Assembly: GCA_943357975.1 (NCBI GenBank)
Contig: CALRGS010000005.1
Coordinates: forward strand, 1-21,606
Length of the DNA stretch: 21,606 bases
From: Candidatus Nomurabacteria bacterium
Lineage (GTDB): Bacteria > Patescibacteriota > Minisyncoccia > Phycocordibacterales > UBA1006
Direction of reading: 5' to 3'
Part shown: positions 13,496 to 20,663 of the stretch, one piece after another
How positions within the stretch are numbered: the first letter of the stretch is position 1
Layout: every line of letters starts with the position of its first letter
Made by a program: the position numbers and the translations under genes
The notes under the pieces: generated by a model
What the model saw: only the letters and a program-made list of their open reading frames with translations
What the model was told of the DNA's origin: nothing
The model's database searches: none

Positions 13496-14917
13496 CTCTG
13501 TTTTATAAGTTTTGAAGACTTTATCCATAACTCCCACCTTGGTGATATGAACCTGCTCTAGGAAGCTTATATCGTGCGAGATGACCAATAGCGCACCTTG
13601 GTACTCGTTTAATAATTCAATAATCTCCGTAATTGTTTCCTGGTCCAGATTATTTGTCGGCTCATCAAGTATCAACAGATCAATAGGCGAAGCTGTAAGC
13701 ATCACAAACGCCAGCCGAGCAAGCATCCCCCCGCTTAACATTTTAGCTTTTTTGGTGACGAGTACTGGATCGTCGAATAGAAAATGTGACAGGTGCTGAT
13801 GGGCACGCTCACGATCAACATTTGAAAAATCAAGAACGTTATCAAGTACACTTTTTTCTTTATCGATCAATCCATAATGCTGATCGAGATATTCTATTCG
13901 CATCCTTCCACTTATTACTGCGCTTGGCATTAGTGTAAAACCTTTCTGTTCGAGGAGTGCTTTTATTAACGAGCTTTTTCCAGAACCATTACTTCCAAGT
14001 AACACCATCCGTTCTCCAAACTGAACACTGAAACTAATTCCTTGGGTAATTATCCTTTCTCCAACCAACAGGCTCGCATCGGTAATTCGCACAACGGTTC
14101 CTTTATTTTCTGGAGCAATAATACTTCCTGATACTTTTTTTCGTTTTCTATCCTCGAGCGTTTCGAGTGACATGGTTATTTTTTCTTTCTTCTCATCAAA
14201 CATTTTCTTATTCTTTGCACTCACTTTTTCTATTTTTGTTTTCTTATTAGCAATCGCCATGCGTGATTCACTCCGATCAAACTTAGCTTGGTGCGCAGAC
14301 TTTTCTGATCGTGATTTTCGTTGCTGCTGTTTTTTGATATCGTGCTCAAGCTTTCTCTGTTCTTTGAGTACCACTTCTCGCTTTCGTAACTGAGCGCCTT
14401 TCTGCAGCTCAAGCTCTGTTTGATATTCCTGATACGAACCCGTGAACGATCGGAGGGTATTATTTTCTACGATGAGTAGTTTATTGGTTATTTGATTGAG
14501 GAACCACACATCATGACTTACACAAATAATAACCCCTTTGAATTCTTTGAGAGTTTTTACCAAGTCTTTTTTTGCTGTAATGTCCAGATGGTTCGTAGGC
14601 TCATCGAGAAGGAGTACGTCCGACTCCTTGGCTAGTGCCTCTGTTAGAATTTTTTTTGATTGCTCACCTCCAGACATTCCCTGTTCATCTCCTGTTTTTA
14701 ATTGTGGGACCAAAACAACCTTCCCTTTCGCATGAAAAGACCCATCGAGGAATTCTACCTCACCCGCAAGGCTTCGTAGTAGTGTGGTTTTCCCTGAACC
14801 ATTTGATCCAATAATTCCAATATGGTCTCCTTGAAAAACCCCAAGGGTTACCCCTTCGATAAGTGACTCACTGATTCCAACAGCAACATTGTGGAGATTA
14901 AGTATTTCTTTTTTCAT
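13478..14917 (-). CDS. ABC-F family ATPase (ribosome-associated / antibiotic-resistance type)
   Basis: Soluble protein of 479 aa with two ABC domains and no membrane segments. The first has Walker A GSNGSGKTT (37-45), signature MSGGEQ (81-86) and Walker B VLLLDEPTNHLD (101-112), and is unusually compact. A long Lys/Arg/Glu-rich interdomain linker (about 165-260) follows. The second domain has GSNGSGKSS, LSGGM and LLILDEPTNNLD. ABC-F proteins bind the ribosomal E site; short first domains and long linkers are typical of target-protection resistance members (Msr/Vga/Lsa-like), but housekeeping EttA/Uup-like roles cannot be excluded. The gene is upstream of tyrS (7-nt gap) and has a leader with a uORF and hairpins. 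A 19-bp direct repeat brackets it, so it may have been acquired or moved. Confidence 0.9.
   Translation of the reverse strand: MKKEILNLHNVAVGISESLIEGVTLGVFQGDHIGIIGSNGSGKTTLLRSLAGEVEFLDGSFHAKGKVVLVPQLKTGDEQGMSGGEQSKKILTEALAKESDVLLLDEPTNHLDITAKKDLVKTLKEFKGVIICVSHDVWFLNQITNKLLIVENNTLRSFTGSYQEYQTELELQKGAQLRKREVVLKEQRKLEHDIKKQQQRKSRSEKSAHQAKFDRSESRMAIANKKTKIEKVSAKNKKMFDEKKEKITMSLETLEDRKRKKVSGSIIAPENKGTVVRITDASLLVGERIITQGISFSVQFGERMVLLGSNGSGKSSLIKALLEQKGFTLMPSAVISGRMRIEYLDQHYGLIDKEKSVLDNVLDFSNVDRERAHQHLSHFLFDDPVLVTKKAKMLSGGMLARLAFVMLTASPIDLLILDEPTNNLDQETITEIIELLNEYQGALLVISHDISFLEQVHITKVGVMDKVFKTYKTEGFVLE
13480..13488 (-). promoter_or_regulatory. Possible internal promoter of tyrS
   Basis: Minus strand TGCTAGAGT, an extended -10-like box (TAGAGT, 4 of 6). 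The start of transcription would fall about 3 nt before the tyrS ATG. Confidence 0.4.
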
Positions 14918-15008
14918 AAATAATAACGTCGGGGCTCTTCCCGTCTTAATTAATTCTATTAATTTAAGCTGCGTTATTTCTCATGGGTATAAAAACTACT
15001 TATTAATA
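14918..15008 (-). promoter_or_regulatory. ABC-F leader with upstream ORF and nested hairpins
   Basis: The leader contains, on the minus strand, a 7-codon ORF at 14984-14964 (MRNNAA-stop). It is followed by a perfect AATTAAT-(3 nt)-ATTAATT hairpin (14964-14948) and a CGGG-6 nt-CCCG hairpin (14943-14930). AATAACG inside the uORF is complementary to CGTTATT just upstream of the ABC-F ATG. Pairing of these would close both hairpins into a junction and cover the start region; a ribosome on the uORF would break it. Resistance ABC-F genes are known to use such ribosome-mediated attenuation. The switch is inferred from sequence alone. Confidence 0.45.
14964..14984 (-). CDS. Putative leader peptide MRNNAA upstream of the ABC-F gene
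   Basis: ATG-AGA-AAT-AAC-GCA-GCT-TAA, six residues, about 24 nt after the predicted transcript start and 46 nt before the ABC-F ATG. Its coding bases include AATAACG, which can pair with the ABC-F initiation region. Such short ORFs occur by chance, so the case rests on the surrounding structures. Confidence 0.3.
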   Translation of the reverse strand: MRNNAA

Positions 15009-15011
15009 ATG

Positions 15012-15030
15012 ATTACTCTAGCACAAAACC
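15012..15030. repeat. 19-bp direct repeat, copy 2 (ABC-F promoter region)
   Basis: Identical to 13477-13495, here intergenic. On the minus strand it supplies TGCTAGAGT (15023-15015), placing the ABC-F transcript start near 15008. Confidence 0.8.
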
Positions 15031-15041
15031 TCATTTTCTTG

Positions 15042-15047
15042 TAGAGT
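15042..15047 (+). promoter_or_regulatory. -10 box of the penicillin-binding protein gene
   Basis: TAGAGT, the same variant as upstream of tyrS and ABC-F, ends 6 nt before the ATG at 15054, again giving a leaderless geometry. No -35 is seen. Confidence 0.4.
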
Positions 15048-15053
15048 AGGCGT

Positions 15054-17597
15054 ATGAAACTTGAAAGACATAAGGACTTTTTTCACAAACATAAAGCGGT
15101 GGTGCGGCACCACACAGAAACCAGTTGGCAGTGGTATAAACGACACCTTGAAACTATTACTTGGCTGGTTCTTTCAGTCGTGGTGGTCCTTATTGGACTT
15201 ATCCTTATTTGGGTTACAACCCTCAAGGTTCCTACCTTGGATAATTTTACTGATCGACAAGTCTCAAGTTCAACAAAAATTTATGATAAGACTGGCCTGG
15301 TGGTCCTCTATGATGTACACGCCAACATTAAGCGCACCGTAGTTGCTGGTGATCAAATTCCTGAAACTTTGAAAAATGCAGTGATTGCTATCGAGGACAA
15401 GGGTTTCTACAACCATGGCGGTATTCAACCTAAAGCTATCCTTCGTGCAGTAATTTCTCAAGTTATTCCAGGATTCAGTGGTCCGTCTCAAGGAGGGTCT
15501 ACGCTCACACAACAGTTGATCAAGAATACACTCCTTACTCAAGAAAAAAGTATTTCTCGTAAGGTGAAGGAGTGGGTGCTTGCTATCAAACTCGAAAAAA
15601 TTATGACCAAGGAACAAATCCTTGTAGCCTATTTAAACGAAGCTCCGTATGGAGGTGAAATGTATGGTGTCGAAGAGGCTTCGCAAACATTTTTTGGAAA
15701 ACATATTGCCGATGTTAACCTCGCAGAATCTGCCTACCTTGCAGCAATCCCTAACGCACCCTCATACTATTCACCGTATGGAAAAAATCGCCCAAACTTG
15801 AACGCACGTAAAAATTTGGTTTTGAAGAACATGGTGGATCAAGGATATATTACTGAGACTCAATACAATTCTGCAAAAGCAGAGGTGGTAGGCTTCCGTC
15901 CTCGAGAAGATGGTCACGGGAAAGCATTGCATTTTGTACAATATATTCGCGACTACCTTGAAACAAAGTATGGATCAGAAGTTGTTTCAAGTGGTGGACT
16001 TAAAGTAATTACGACCCTCGACTGGGACTTGCAACAAGTTGCAGAAAAAACTATCAGAGAAAACGCCCTGAAGAATGAAAAAGATTATAGTGCAAGTAAT
16101 AGTGGACTCGTTGCTATTGATCCAAAGACTGGCCAAATTATTTCAATGGTGGGGTCTCGAGATTATTTCGATAAAACAATTGATGGGATGTTTAATATTG
16201 CAACTGCTGGGCGACAACCTGGATCATCCTTCAAACCTATCGTCTATGCGCGCGGATTTGAAAAAGGATTTAATCCTGAAACAGTTGTGTTTGATATTCC
16301 CACTCAATTTGGTACCGGCTCAAAATGTCCCGCACTTGATATGAACGACACTGCTCCTTGTTACGCACCAAAGGATTATGACGGTAAGTGGCTTGGTCCA
16401 ATCAGTTTGCGTAATGCACTTGCGCAATCACGAAACGTTCCTGCTGTGAAAATGTTGTGGCTCGTAGGACTCAATGATGCACTTGCAACAGCTAAGCGAT
16501 TGGGTATCACTACCCTGGACCGCACAGGAGACCGCTACGGACTTACCTTAGTGCTTGGAGGTGGTGAAGTATCACTCCTTGATATGACGTCGGTGTATGG
16601 TGTGTTTGCAAACGATGGTGTTCGCAATCCTGCAACAGGAATCCTGAGTATCCAAGACGCTCAAGGAAACTTCCTCGAACAATATACCCCCGCCCCAGAA
16701 GTAGTCATGGATCATAACGCCGTTCGAAAATTATCAAGCGTCCTTTCTGATAATGCTGCACGAACTCCATTGTTCGGCGCAAACTCATTCTTCTATTTTG
16801 GAGGAAAGGATGTTGCTGGTAAAACAGGAACCACGAATGATAACAAAGATGCTTGGGTATTAGGATATGCTCCAAATATTGCAGTAGGGGTTTGGACGGG
16901 AAATAACGATAACACTCCTATGAAAAAAGGTTCTGCAATCTCTGGACCTGCTTGGCGCGCGTTTATGGAAGCTGCCCTTGCAAAACTTCCTAGTGAAACT
17001 TTCCCCGCACCAGAACCTGATCCTGAATATTACAATAAGCCGCCAGTGTTCCGTGGAGCATGGGCAGGAGGCGAATCATTCTTTGTTGATACTATCTCTG
17101 GAAAACTTGCAACAGAGCTGACCCCACCTGAAACAAAGAAAGAATACGTGCTTCCTGATGTGCGCTCAATTCTCTATTGGTTGAATCCAACAGATCCTTC
17201 AGGTGATTCACAGTATCCCCACTGGGAAGCTTCTGTTCAAAACTGGATTGCAACACATCCAGGACTTACCCCTCCAACACCAGCCAAGCCTATCGGGTAT
17301 GATGATGTGCACACGGTTGCCAACCAGCCTATTGTGACCATTATGACACCTATGCCCGGACAACCACTTCCTCAGAACGGATCAATAAGTGTGACCACAT
17401 CCCTTACTACAAACTACCCTCTCAGGAAACTTGATTATTATTTGAATGATAATTTCATCGGATCAAGCAATACGAACCTCTTTACTTTTATACCTTCTGA
17501 TGTGAATGCATTTGTAGGACAGAATACTTTGCGAGTAGTGGTTACAGACCAAGTGTATAATAAAGGCGAGAGTAGTGTGACGGTGAGTGTGCAGTAG
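15054..17597 (+). CDS. Class A penicillin-binding protein (glycosyltransferase + transpeptidase)
   Basis: Bifunctional peptidoglycan synthase of the PBP1A type, 847 aa, anchored by one N-terminal helix (about 35-57, LVLSVVVVLIGLILIWV). The GT51 domain has the catalytic Glu E114 in IEDKGFYNHGG, then GGSTLTQQLIKN (147-158) and KVKEWVLAIKLEK with AYLNEAPYG. The transpeptidase domain has SSFK (catalytic S391, K394), SRN (459-461) and KTGT (590-593). A C-terminal beta-rich Ig-like module (about 760-847, VTIMTPMPGQPLP...TLRVVVTDQVYNKG) follows a Pro-rich linker and probably lies in the wall. All catalytic motifs are intact, so this cell can polymerise and cross-link peptidoglycan. A terminator directly follows. 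Confidence 0.96.
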   Translation: MKLERHKDFFHKHKAVVRHHTETSWQWYKRHLETITWLVLSVVVVLIGLILIWVTTLKVPTLDNFTDRQVSSSTKIYDKTGLVVLYDVHANIKRTVVAGDQIPETLKNAVIAIEDKGFYNHGGIQPKAILRAVISQVIPGFSGPSQGGSTLTQQLIKNTLLTQEKSISRKVKEWVLAIKLEKIMTKEQILVAYLNEAPYGGEMYGVEEASQTFFGKHIADVNLAESAYLAAIPNAPSYYSPYGKNRPNLNARKNLVLKNMVDQGYITETQYNSAKAEVVGFRPREDGHGKALHFVQYIRDYLETKYGSEVVSSGGLKVITTLDWDLQQVAEKTIRENALKNEKDYSASNSGLVAIDPKTGQIISMVGSRDYFDKTIDGMFNIATAGRQPGSSFKPIVYARGFEKGFNPETVVFDIPTQFGTGSKCPALDMNDTAPCYAPKDYDGKWLGPISLRNALAQSRNVPAVKMLWLVGLNDALATAKRLGITTLDRTGDRYGLTLVLGGGEVSLLDMTSVYGVFANDGVRNPATGILSIQDAQGNFLEQYTPAPEVVMDHNAVRKLSSVLSDNAARTPLFGANSFFYFGGKDVAGKTGTTNDNKDAWVLGYAPNIAVGVWTGNNDNTPMKKGSAISGPAWRAFMEAALAKLPSETFPAPEPDPEYYNKPPVFRGAWAGGESFFVDTISGKLATELTPPETKKEYVLPDVRSILYWLNPTDPSGDSQYPHWEASVQNWIATHPGLTPPTPAKPIGYDDVHTVANQPIVTIMTPMPGQPLPQNGSISVTTSLTTNYPLRKLDYYLNDNFIGSSNTNLFTFIPSDVNAFVGQNTLRVVVTDQVYNKGESSVTVSVQ

Positions 17598-17599
17598 AT

Positions 17600-17623
17600 A
17601 AAAGCGCCCATTGGCGCTTTTAT
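17600..17623 (+). terminator. Terminator of the penicillin-binding protein gene
   Basis: AAAAGCGCC-CATT-GGCGCTTTT followed by AT, 9-bp stem starting directly after the stop codon. Confidence 0.85.
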
Positions 17624-17634
17624 TGTGAATTTTA

Positions 17635-17640
17635 TATAAT
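17635..17640 (+). promoter_or_regulatory. -10 box of the 130-aa gene
   Basis: Perfect TATAAT, 6 nt before the ATG at 17647, so the mRNA should be leaderless. Confidence 0.6.
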
Positions 17641-17646
17641 GACCTC

Positions 17647-18039
17647 ATGAGTATAGAATCATTTATCAAAAACACTTTCTCTGCCGCAGGTCGTGGTATA
17701 GAACACCTCGCAAACGAACGTGCTCGTAGACTTAGTAATCCCGCTTTTCAAACAGAGCTTATGAATTCACGAAAGGAGTTCGTAGGACACATCTCAAGCA
17801 CCGCCTCACACTCACTAGATAGTGCTTATAAATTACTCTTTCGTGGTCCCGGCATAACCGCCTACCTAACCACGAGAAACCTCTTCGACAGTAAAACAAG
17901 CTTCAATCAAGATGTGTTGCCGAAAATTATTGACGAGGTTGCCTCTCTAGGAAGCAGTCTCGGTCAGACATGCCTCAATGCAGCCAGGGGGGCCGGCCGT
18001 GGCATGTTACACACCACACGATGGTTGTTCGCAAAATAA
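17647..18039 (+). CDS. Hypothetical protein, 130 aa
   Basis: Begins MSIESFIKNTFSAAGRGIEH and is mostly helical with Ser/Ala/Arg richness. Two related segments (NTFSAAGRGIEHL near the start and NAARGAGRGMLHTTRWLF at the end) look like amphipathic helices that could lie on a membrane. No signal peptide, full transmembrane helix or known motif is visible. It is supported as a gene by a perfect -10 at leaderless spacing, and by a following ORF 2 nt downstream. The function is unknown. Confidence 0.65.
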   Translation: MSIESFIKNTFSAAGRGIEHLANERARRLSNPAFQTELMNSRKEFVGHISSTASHSLDSAYKLLFRGPGITAYLTTRNLFDSKTSFNQDVLPKIIDEVASLGSSLGQTCLNAARGAGRGMLHTTRWLFAK

Positions 18040-18041
18040 AT

Positions 18042-18317
18042 ATGGATACCTTAACAATCACTCAAGCAATAAAAGAATATGTAGCTCAAAACCCTGAGGC
18101 TTTTGAGCGGGCCGCTCTTGATATTGATACTATTATTGATGATTCAATGAAACAATACGATGTTGGTGTTGAGGAAATTAAGAATGCAATCATTAATGAT
18201 CCCAACCCAATAGAAAACCCTGAACAGACCATGCTTGAACGAGTTAAGGGGCTAGAGGCACAAATTACAGCAAGTACTCTTGCGAGATTGGAAGGATATA
18301 TCAAGGAGTTAGAATAA
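18042..18317 (+). CDS. Hypothetical protein, 91 aa
   Basis: The start is set at 18042 (MDTLTITQAIKEYVAQNPEA), 2 nt after the upstream stop; a longer frame from 17970 would overlap the previous gene by 70 nt and has unlike composition. The protein is acidic and helical, with YDVGVEEIKNAIINDP and a C-terminal coiled-coil-like LEAQITASTLARLEGYIKEL. It is probably co-transcribed with the 130-aa gene and ends in a terminator. No family is recognised. Confidence 0.7.
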   Translation: MDTLTITQAIKEYVAQNPEAFERAALDIDTIIDDSMKQYDVGVEEIKNAIINDPNPIENPEQTMLERVKGLEAQITASTLARLEGYIKELE

Positions 18318-18341
18318 AAAAACACCCTCAGGTGTTTTTTT
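18316..18341. terminator. Bidirectional terminator
   Basis: AAAAAAACACC-CTCA-GGTGTTTTTTT, an 11-bp stem including runs, between the convergent 91-aa and SemiSWEET-like genes. The same stem with a GCCA loop ends the regulator gene at 21540-21566. Confidence 0.9.
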
Positions 18342-18606
18342 ATCTAGCATGTCTGTATAAATATCTTTGTAAAAAGATTATAAGTGATAGTGCTAGGGCA
18401 ATAAATTGAACAGCCCCTACAACATACTCTCTTATTACTATTGAATACATTCCGAAGATTGTATACCCAACAATTCTCACCACCCACGCCGTAAGTGTTC
18501 CACTTGAATATGTTTTGTTTTTAAAATTACTCAAAACCTCTGGCGGTAGCGCAGCGACGAAAAGTAATGTTATATATGGCGCTGTTTGAATAAATAATTC
18601 TTTCAT
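18340..18606 (-). CDS. SemiSWEET-like (PQ-loop/MtN3) small membrane transporter
   Basis: Protein of 88 aa with three hydrophobic helices (about 8-24, 39-57, 60-82), the layout of bacterial SemiSWEET sugar transporters that work as dimers. The first helix ends in LPPEVLSNFKNKT (20-32), matching the family PQ-loop region (PQ...K.K) with the Gln replaced by Pro. The second helix follows a GTLTAWVVR segment like the family STxSW/F pattern. Length and helix spacing fit well; the substrate cannot be inferred. It is the second gene of a pair, 3 nt after the stop of the 289-aa gene, so both are probably translated from one mRNA. Confidence 0.6.
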   Translation of the reverse strand: MKELFIQTAPYITLLFVAALPPEVLSNFKNKTYSSGTLTAWVVRIVGYTIFGMYSIVIREYVVGAVQFIALALSLIIFLQRYLYRHAR

Positions 18607-18609
18607 ATT

Positions 18610-19479
18610 TTATTTTTGTTTATCACGAATAAGCCCTATTTCGACTGCATGGCGCTCAATAAATCTACTAACTTTTGGAATTTCAAACCGCGGAGGAATT
18701 GGTTGTCCAAATTTCCAAAACTTCTGGAATGATTCGTGGTTACCACGATAGTGTTGAATAATATATCCACGATCTGCATATGCATAATCAACAAAGTATT
18801 GGAGAATTTTTTCCTTTTGATCTTGATTCATTTCAGTACCATCTAGGGCCTGGTGTAGCGCTTCAATTCCCTGCATCCCTGCTTCGAATTCATAGTACGA
18901 CATCATGTCAACAACTCGGTCTGGTGAACCATCATGGTTGCGATAACCGATTGACCAGGCTTCCTCCTTGGTAAGCAATAAATCTGTGTCACCACTTGAC
19001 CATTGCACCATATGGCCAAATGCCAAATGGAGCAGGTCATAGATGCGACCCTGGATTCCCCCGGCTTTTAAAAGATCTTTTTCAAGGATCAGATTTTTAC
19101 CATCCGAACGCGCGGTTTCTGTGTGTTTTTCATGATGAGGATCGTCCGAGTGATCATTTTCAAAGTAATCATCTTCAGAAAAAACAGTCATGTCAGAATA
19201 TTCAACCGAAACACCCAACCCTAGTGCTTTTTGTTCAAGTTTTTTATAAATCTTAAATAGCTCACTTTTTTCAATTCCATACTTTTCAAAAGTTTCTTGG
19301 CGAGTAAGGAGCTCTGCACCAACCAGGCCACTTATCCTGAACATTGCCTGGAGTGGTGTTTCTGAAATTATTTGAGCGTATTTTTTAGTAAAAATTTGAT
19401 CAATTGATTCAAGGTTGTAGTTGTTCCAGACGAAAGCGAGATCTGTAGGGATATTTTGTTGTTGTGCTTTTTTTTGCAT
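18610..19479 (-). CDS. Uncharacterised protein with an HLAFGH motif, 289 aa
   Basis: Soluble protein beginning MQKKAQQQNIPTDLAFVWNN. Notable parts are an Asp/His-rich loop (residues 102-120, EDDYFENDHSDDPHHEKH) that could bind metal, and DLLHLAFGHMVQW (148-160), which recalls a zinc-peptidase helix but has HxxxxH and no Glu between the histidines. Acidic clusters follow (KEEAWSIGYR 171-180; YYEFEAG 195-201). The last 60 residues are basic and aromatic. I do not recognise a family; a metal-dependent enzyme is a guess. It sits first in a two-gene unit with the SemiSWEET-like gene. The ATG at 19479 is the only good start in this frame; no clear -10 was found. Confidence 0.75.
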   Translation of the reverse strand: MQKKAQQQNIPTDLAFVWNNYNLESIDQIFTKKYAQIISETPLQAMFRISGLVGAELLTRQETFEKYGIEKSELFKIYKKLEQKALGLGVSVEYSDMTVFSEDDYFENDHSDDPHHEKHTETARSDGKNLILEKDLLKAGGIQGRIYDLLHLAFGHMVQWSSGDTDLLLTKEEAWSIGYRNHDGSPDRVVDMMSYYEFEAGMQGIEALHQALDGTEMNQDQKEKILQYFVDYAYADRGYIIQHYRGNHESFQKFWKFGQPIPPRFEIPKVSRFIERHAVEIGLIRDKQK

Positions 19480-19526
19480 AGTTTTTTAGTGTTCACAATT
19501 AACCCACAAGTGACTGCTTGCGAACT

Positions 19527-19554
19527 AAAAAGTAAAGGGTCTGTTGGCAGACCC
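19527..19554 (-). terminator. Terminator of the 149-aa gene
   Basis: Perfect GGGTCTG/CAGACCC 7-bp stem with a 4-nt loop (19537-19554), followed on the minus strand by TTTACTTTTT. Confidence 0.8.
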
Positions 19555-19567
19555 GAAAAGACTGGTC

Positions 19568-20017
19568 CTATTCGAGTAAAATCATCTGTGGTTGTTTTTC
19601 ATAACAAGCCACCAAGAGGTCCCGCACAGCTTCAAGCCTTAGAAGAATGTCATCGTGGACATCGTAGATTTCGGTTACATGAGGGGCACCCCCTGCATAC
19701 AAACGGTAGCTATCAGGTAAATAAAGTATTGTCTTGTCACCAATCGTTGCGTAGGCGAAGTTGACCTCTCCATTTTTCAAAGCAGAAATAATTTCTCCAA
19801 CTCTGGTTGAAAGTGACCGTGCTGTTTTGAGCGCATGATTTTTAACCTGAATACTGAACAAGTACCGCTCCCCATCACTGTGTATTGCGCAATCCAATGT
19901 AACCACATTAGTATCAACGAAAGGTTTTTTGGGTGGATGAATCACCACGTTGTCCATTGAAATAGTTTTCAGAAAACTTCTGCCAACTTCTTTGGCGGAT
20001 GCTGTTTTAGGTTCCAT
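19568..20017 (-). CDS. Possible PD-(D/E)XK-fold nuclease-like protein, 149 aa
   Basis: The start at 20017 (MEPKTASAKEVGRSFLKTIS) is preferred; an ATG at 20083 would add 22 residues encoded across a CACGAA/TTCGTG hairpin. The segment VVTLDCAIHSDGERYLFSIQVKN (39-60) has the order hydrophobic strand-Asp42, turn, strand, Q57-V-K59, as in small PD-(D/E)XK proteins of the IQVK type. The rest alternates strands and helices (EVNFAYATIGDKTILYLPD; a C-terminal helix LRLEAVRDLLVACYEKQ). Catalytic activity is uncertain because the usual second acid is Gln. No restriction-modification partner is nearby. Single-gene unit with its own terminator. Confidence 0.6.
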   Translation of the reverse strand: MEPKTASAKEVGRSFLKTISMDNVVIHPPKKPFVDTNVVTLDCAIHSDGERYLFSIQVKNHALKTARSLSTRVGEIISALKNGEVNFAYATIGDKTILYLPDSYRLYAGGAPHVTEIYDVHDDILLRLEAVRDLLVACYEKQPQMILLE

Positions 20018-20462
20018 ATTAATTTTTATTTTGTGAAGAATGAATTCATTTTCAAACCACGAATCGCTTCGTGATCTGAACAATGAGGAGAAGTAGGTGC
20101 CTGTGCGCCCACTTCTCCAAAATTAAACTTTCCTCTGTTACCAGAGAGGCATCGTGTCCATCACAATGGTTTGCACCTGCTAGTTGTTTGATCTCGGTCC
20201 TATATATACCGAGAGAGTTGGTTTGTAATCAGTTGTTTGTTATAAACTTGCAGTTGGAGCCACAAGAAAATTTACACAACCTGAAAACCATCCCTATTGG
20301 AAGGTATCGGCGAAACACTGTTTCGATCCCGACCCCCCCCTCACCTCTTCACCGGATAGTCACCGGTATTTATGCTATAAAGAACCTGTCACGATCGGAT
20401 CAGGAACGTATTCCCGATCCGAATAATGAGGGCGATTTTAATACTAGGCTCGCCCGTTTTCC
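20018..20462. other. Hairpin-dense gap of 445 nt, possible noncoding RNA
   Basis: Hairpins counted from left to right: CACGAA-TCGC-TTCGTG (20057-20072), GGAGAAGT...ACTTCTCC with inner GGTGC/GCGCC (about 20086-20118), CCTCT/AGAGG, CTCGGT-CCTATATAT-ACCGAG, CGAAAC-ACT-GTTTCG, ACCGG-ATAGTCA-CCGGT, CGGATC-A-GG...CC-C-GATCCG (about 20395-20422), and GGGCGA...TCGCCC followed by GTTTTCC (about 20429-20463). The last resembles a terminator for plus-strand transcription; TGCTATAAA (20373-20381) is a plus-strand extended -10. A 127-residue frame spans it on the plus strand but its Ser/Arg/Pro/Cys mix looks non-coding. RNase P, tmRNA and SRP signatures were searched by eye and not found. Confidence 0.45.
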
Positions 20463-20624
20463 TTAGAAACCTTTTGCCTTCCAAAAAATATCTACAAAAT
20501 CATGGACCATTGTTGCAAGGCCTGAAAAGTGGGGCAGGGCACCGATTGTGGCAATAATAATCGCCGCCGTGAGGAAGTTGTGATCCTCGAAGAAGTTGTT
20601 GATGGATTCGCGCATCTTTTTCAT
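20463..20624 (-). CDS. Small hydrophobic protein, 53 aa
   Basis: Complete frame with ATG at 20624, beginning MKKMRESINNFFEDHNFLTA and then IIIATIGALPHFSGLATMVHDF, ending in IFWKAKGF. It has a positively charged N-terminus, one hydrophobic stretch (about 18-37) that could span or lie on a membrane, and a basic C-terminus. Codon use looks normal. An extended -10 (TGGTATAGT, 20680-20672) lies about 50 nt upstream. It is divergent from the TrmB-like regulator gene, which could control it. No homologous family is recognised. Confidence 0.55.
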   Translation of the reverse strand: MKKMRESINNFFEDHNFLTAAIIIATIGALPHFSGLATMVHDFVDIFWKAKGF

Positions 20625-20663
20625 AATTTGATTTTTTAAAAGTTTCCTGAATTAACACTCTAT

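Noticed and set aside
20018..20462. RNase P RNA or tmRNA
   Set aside because: AGAGGAAAGT on the minus strand recalls the RNase P 5' motif and a G-rich GGATCGAAAC recalls a tmRNA start, but the partner motifs, acceptor ends and tag frame are missing.
20083..20466. 127-residue plus-strand reading frame in the hairpin-rich gap
   Set aside because: Ser/Arg/Pro/Cys-rich, no motif, no promoter at its start, and spans many hairpins; more likely a chance open frame.
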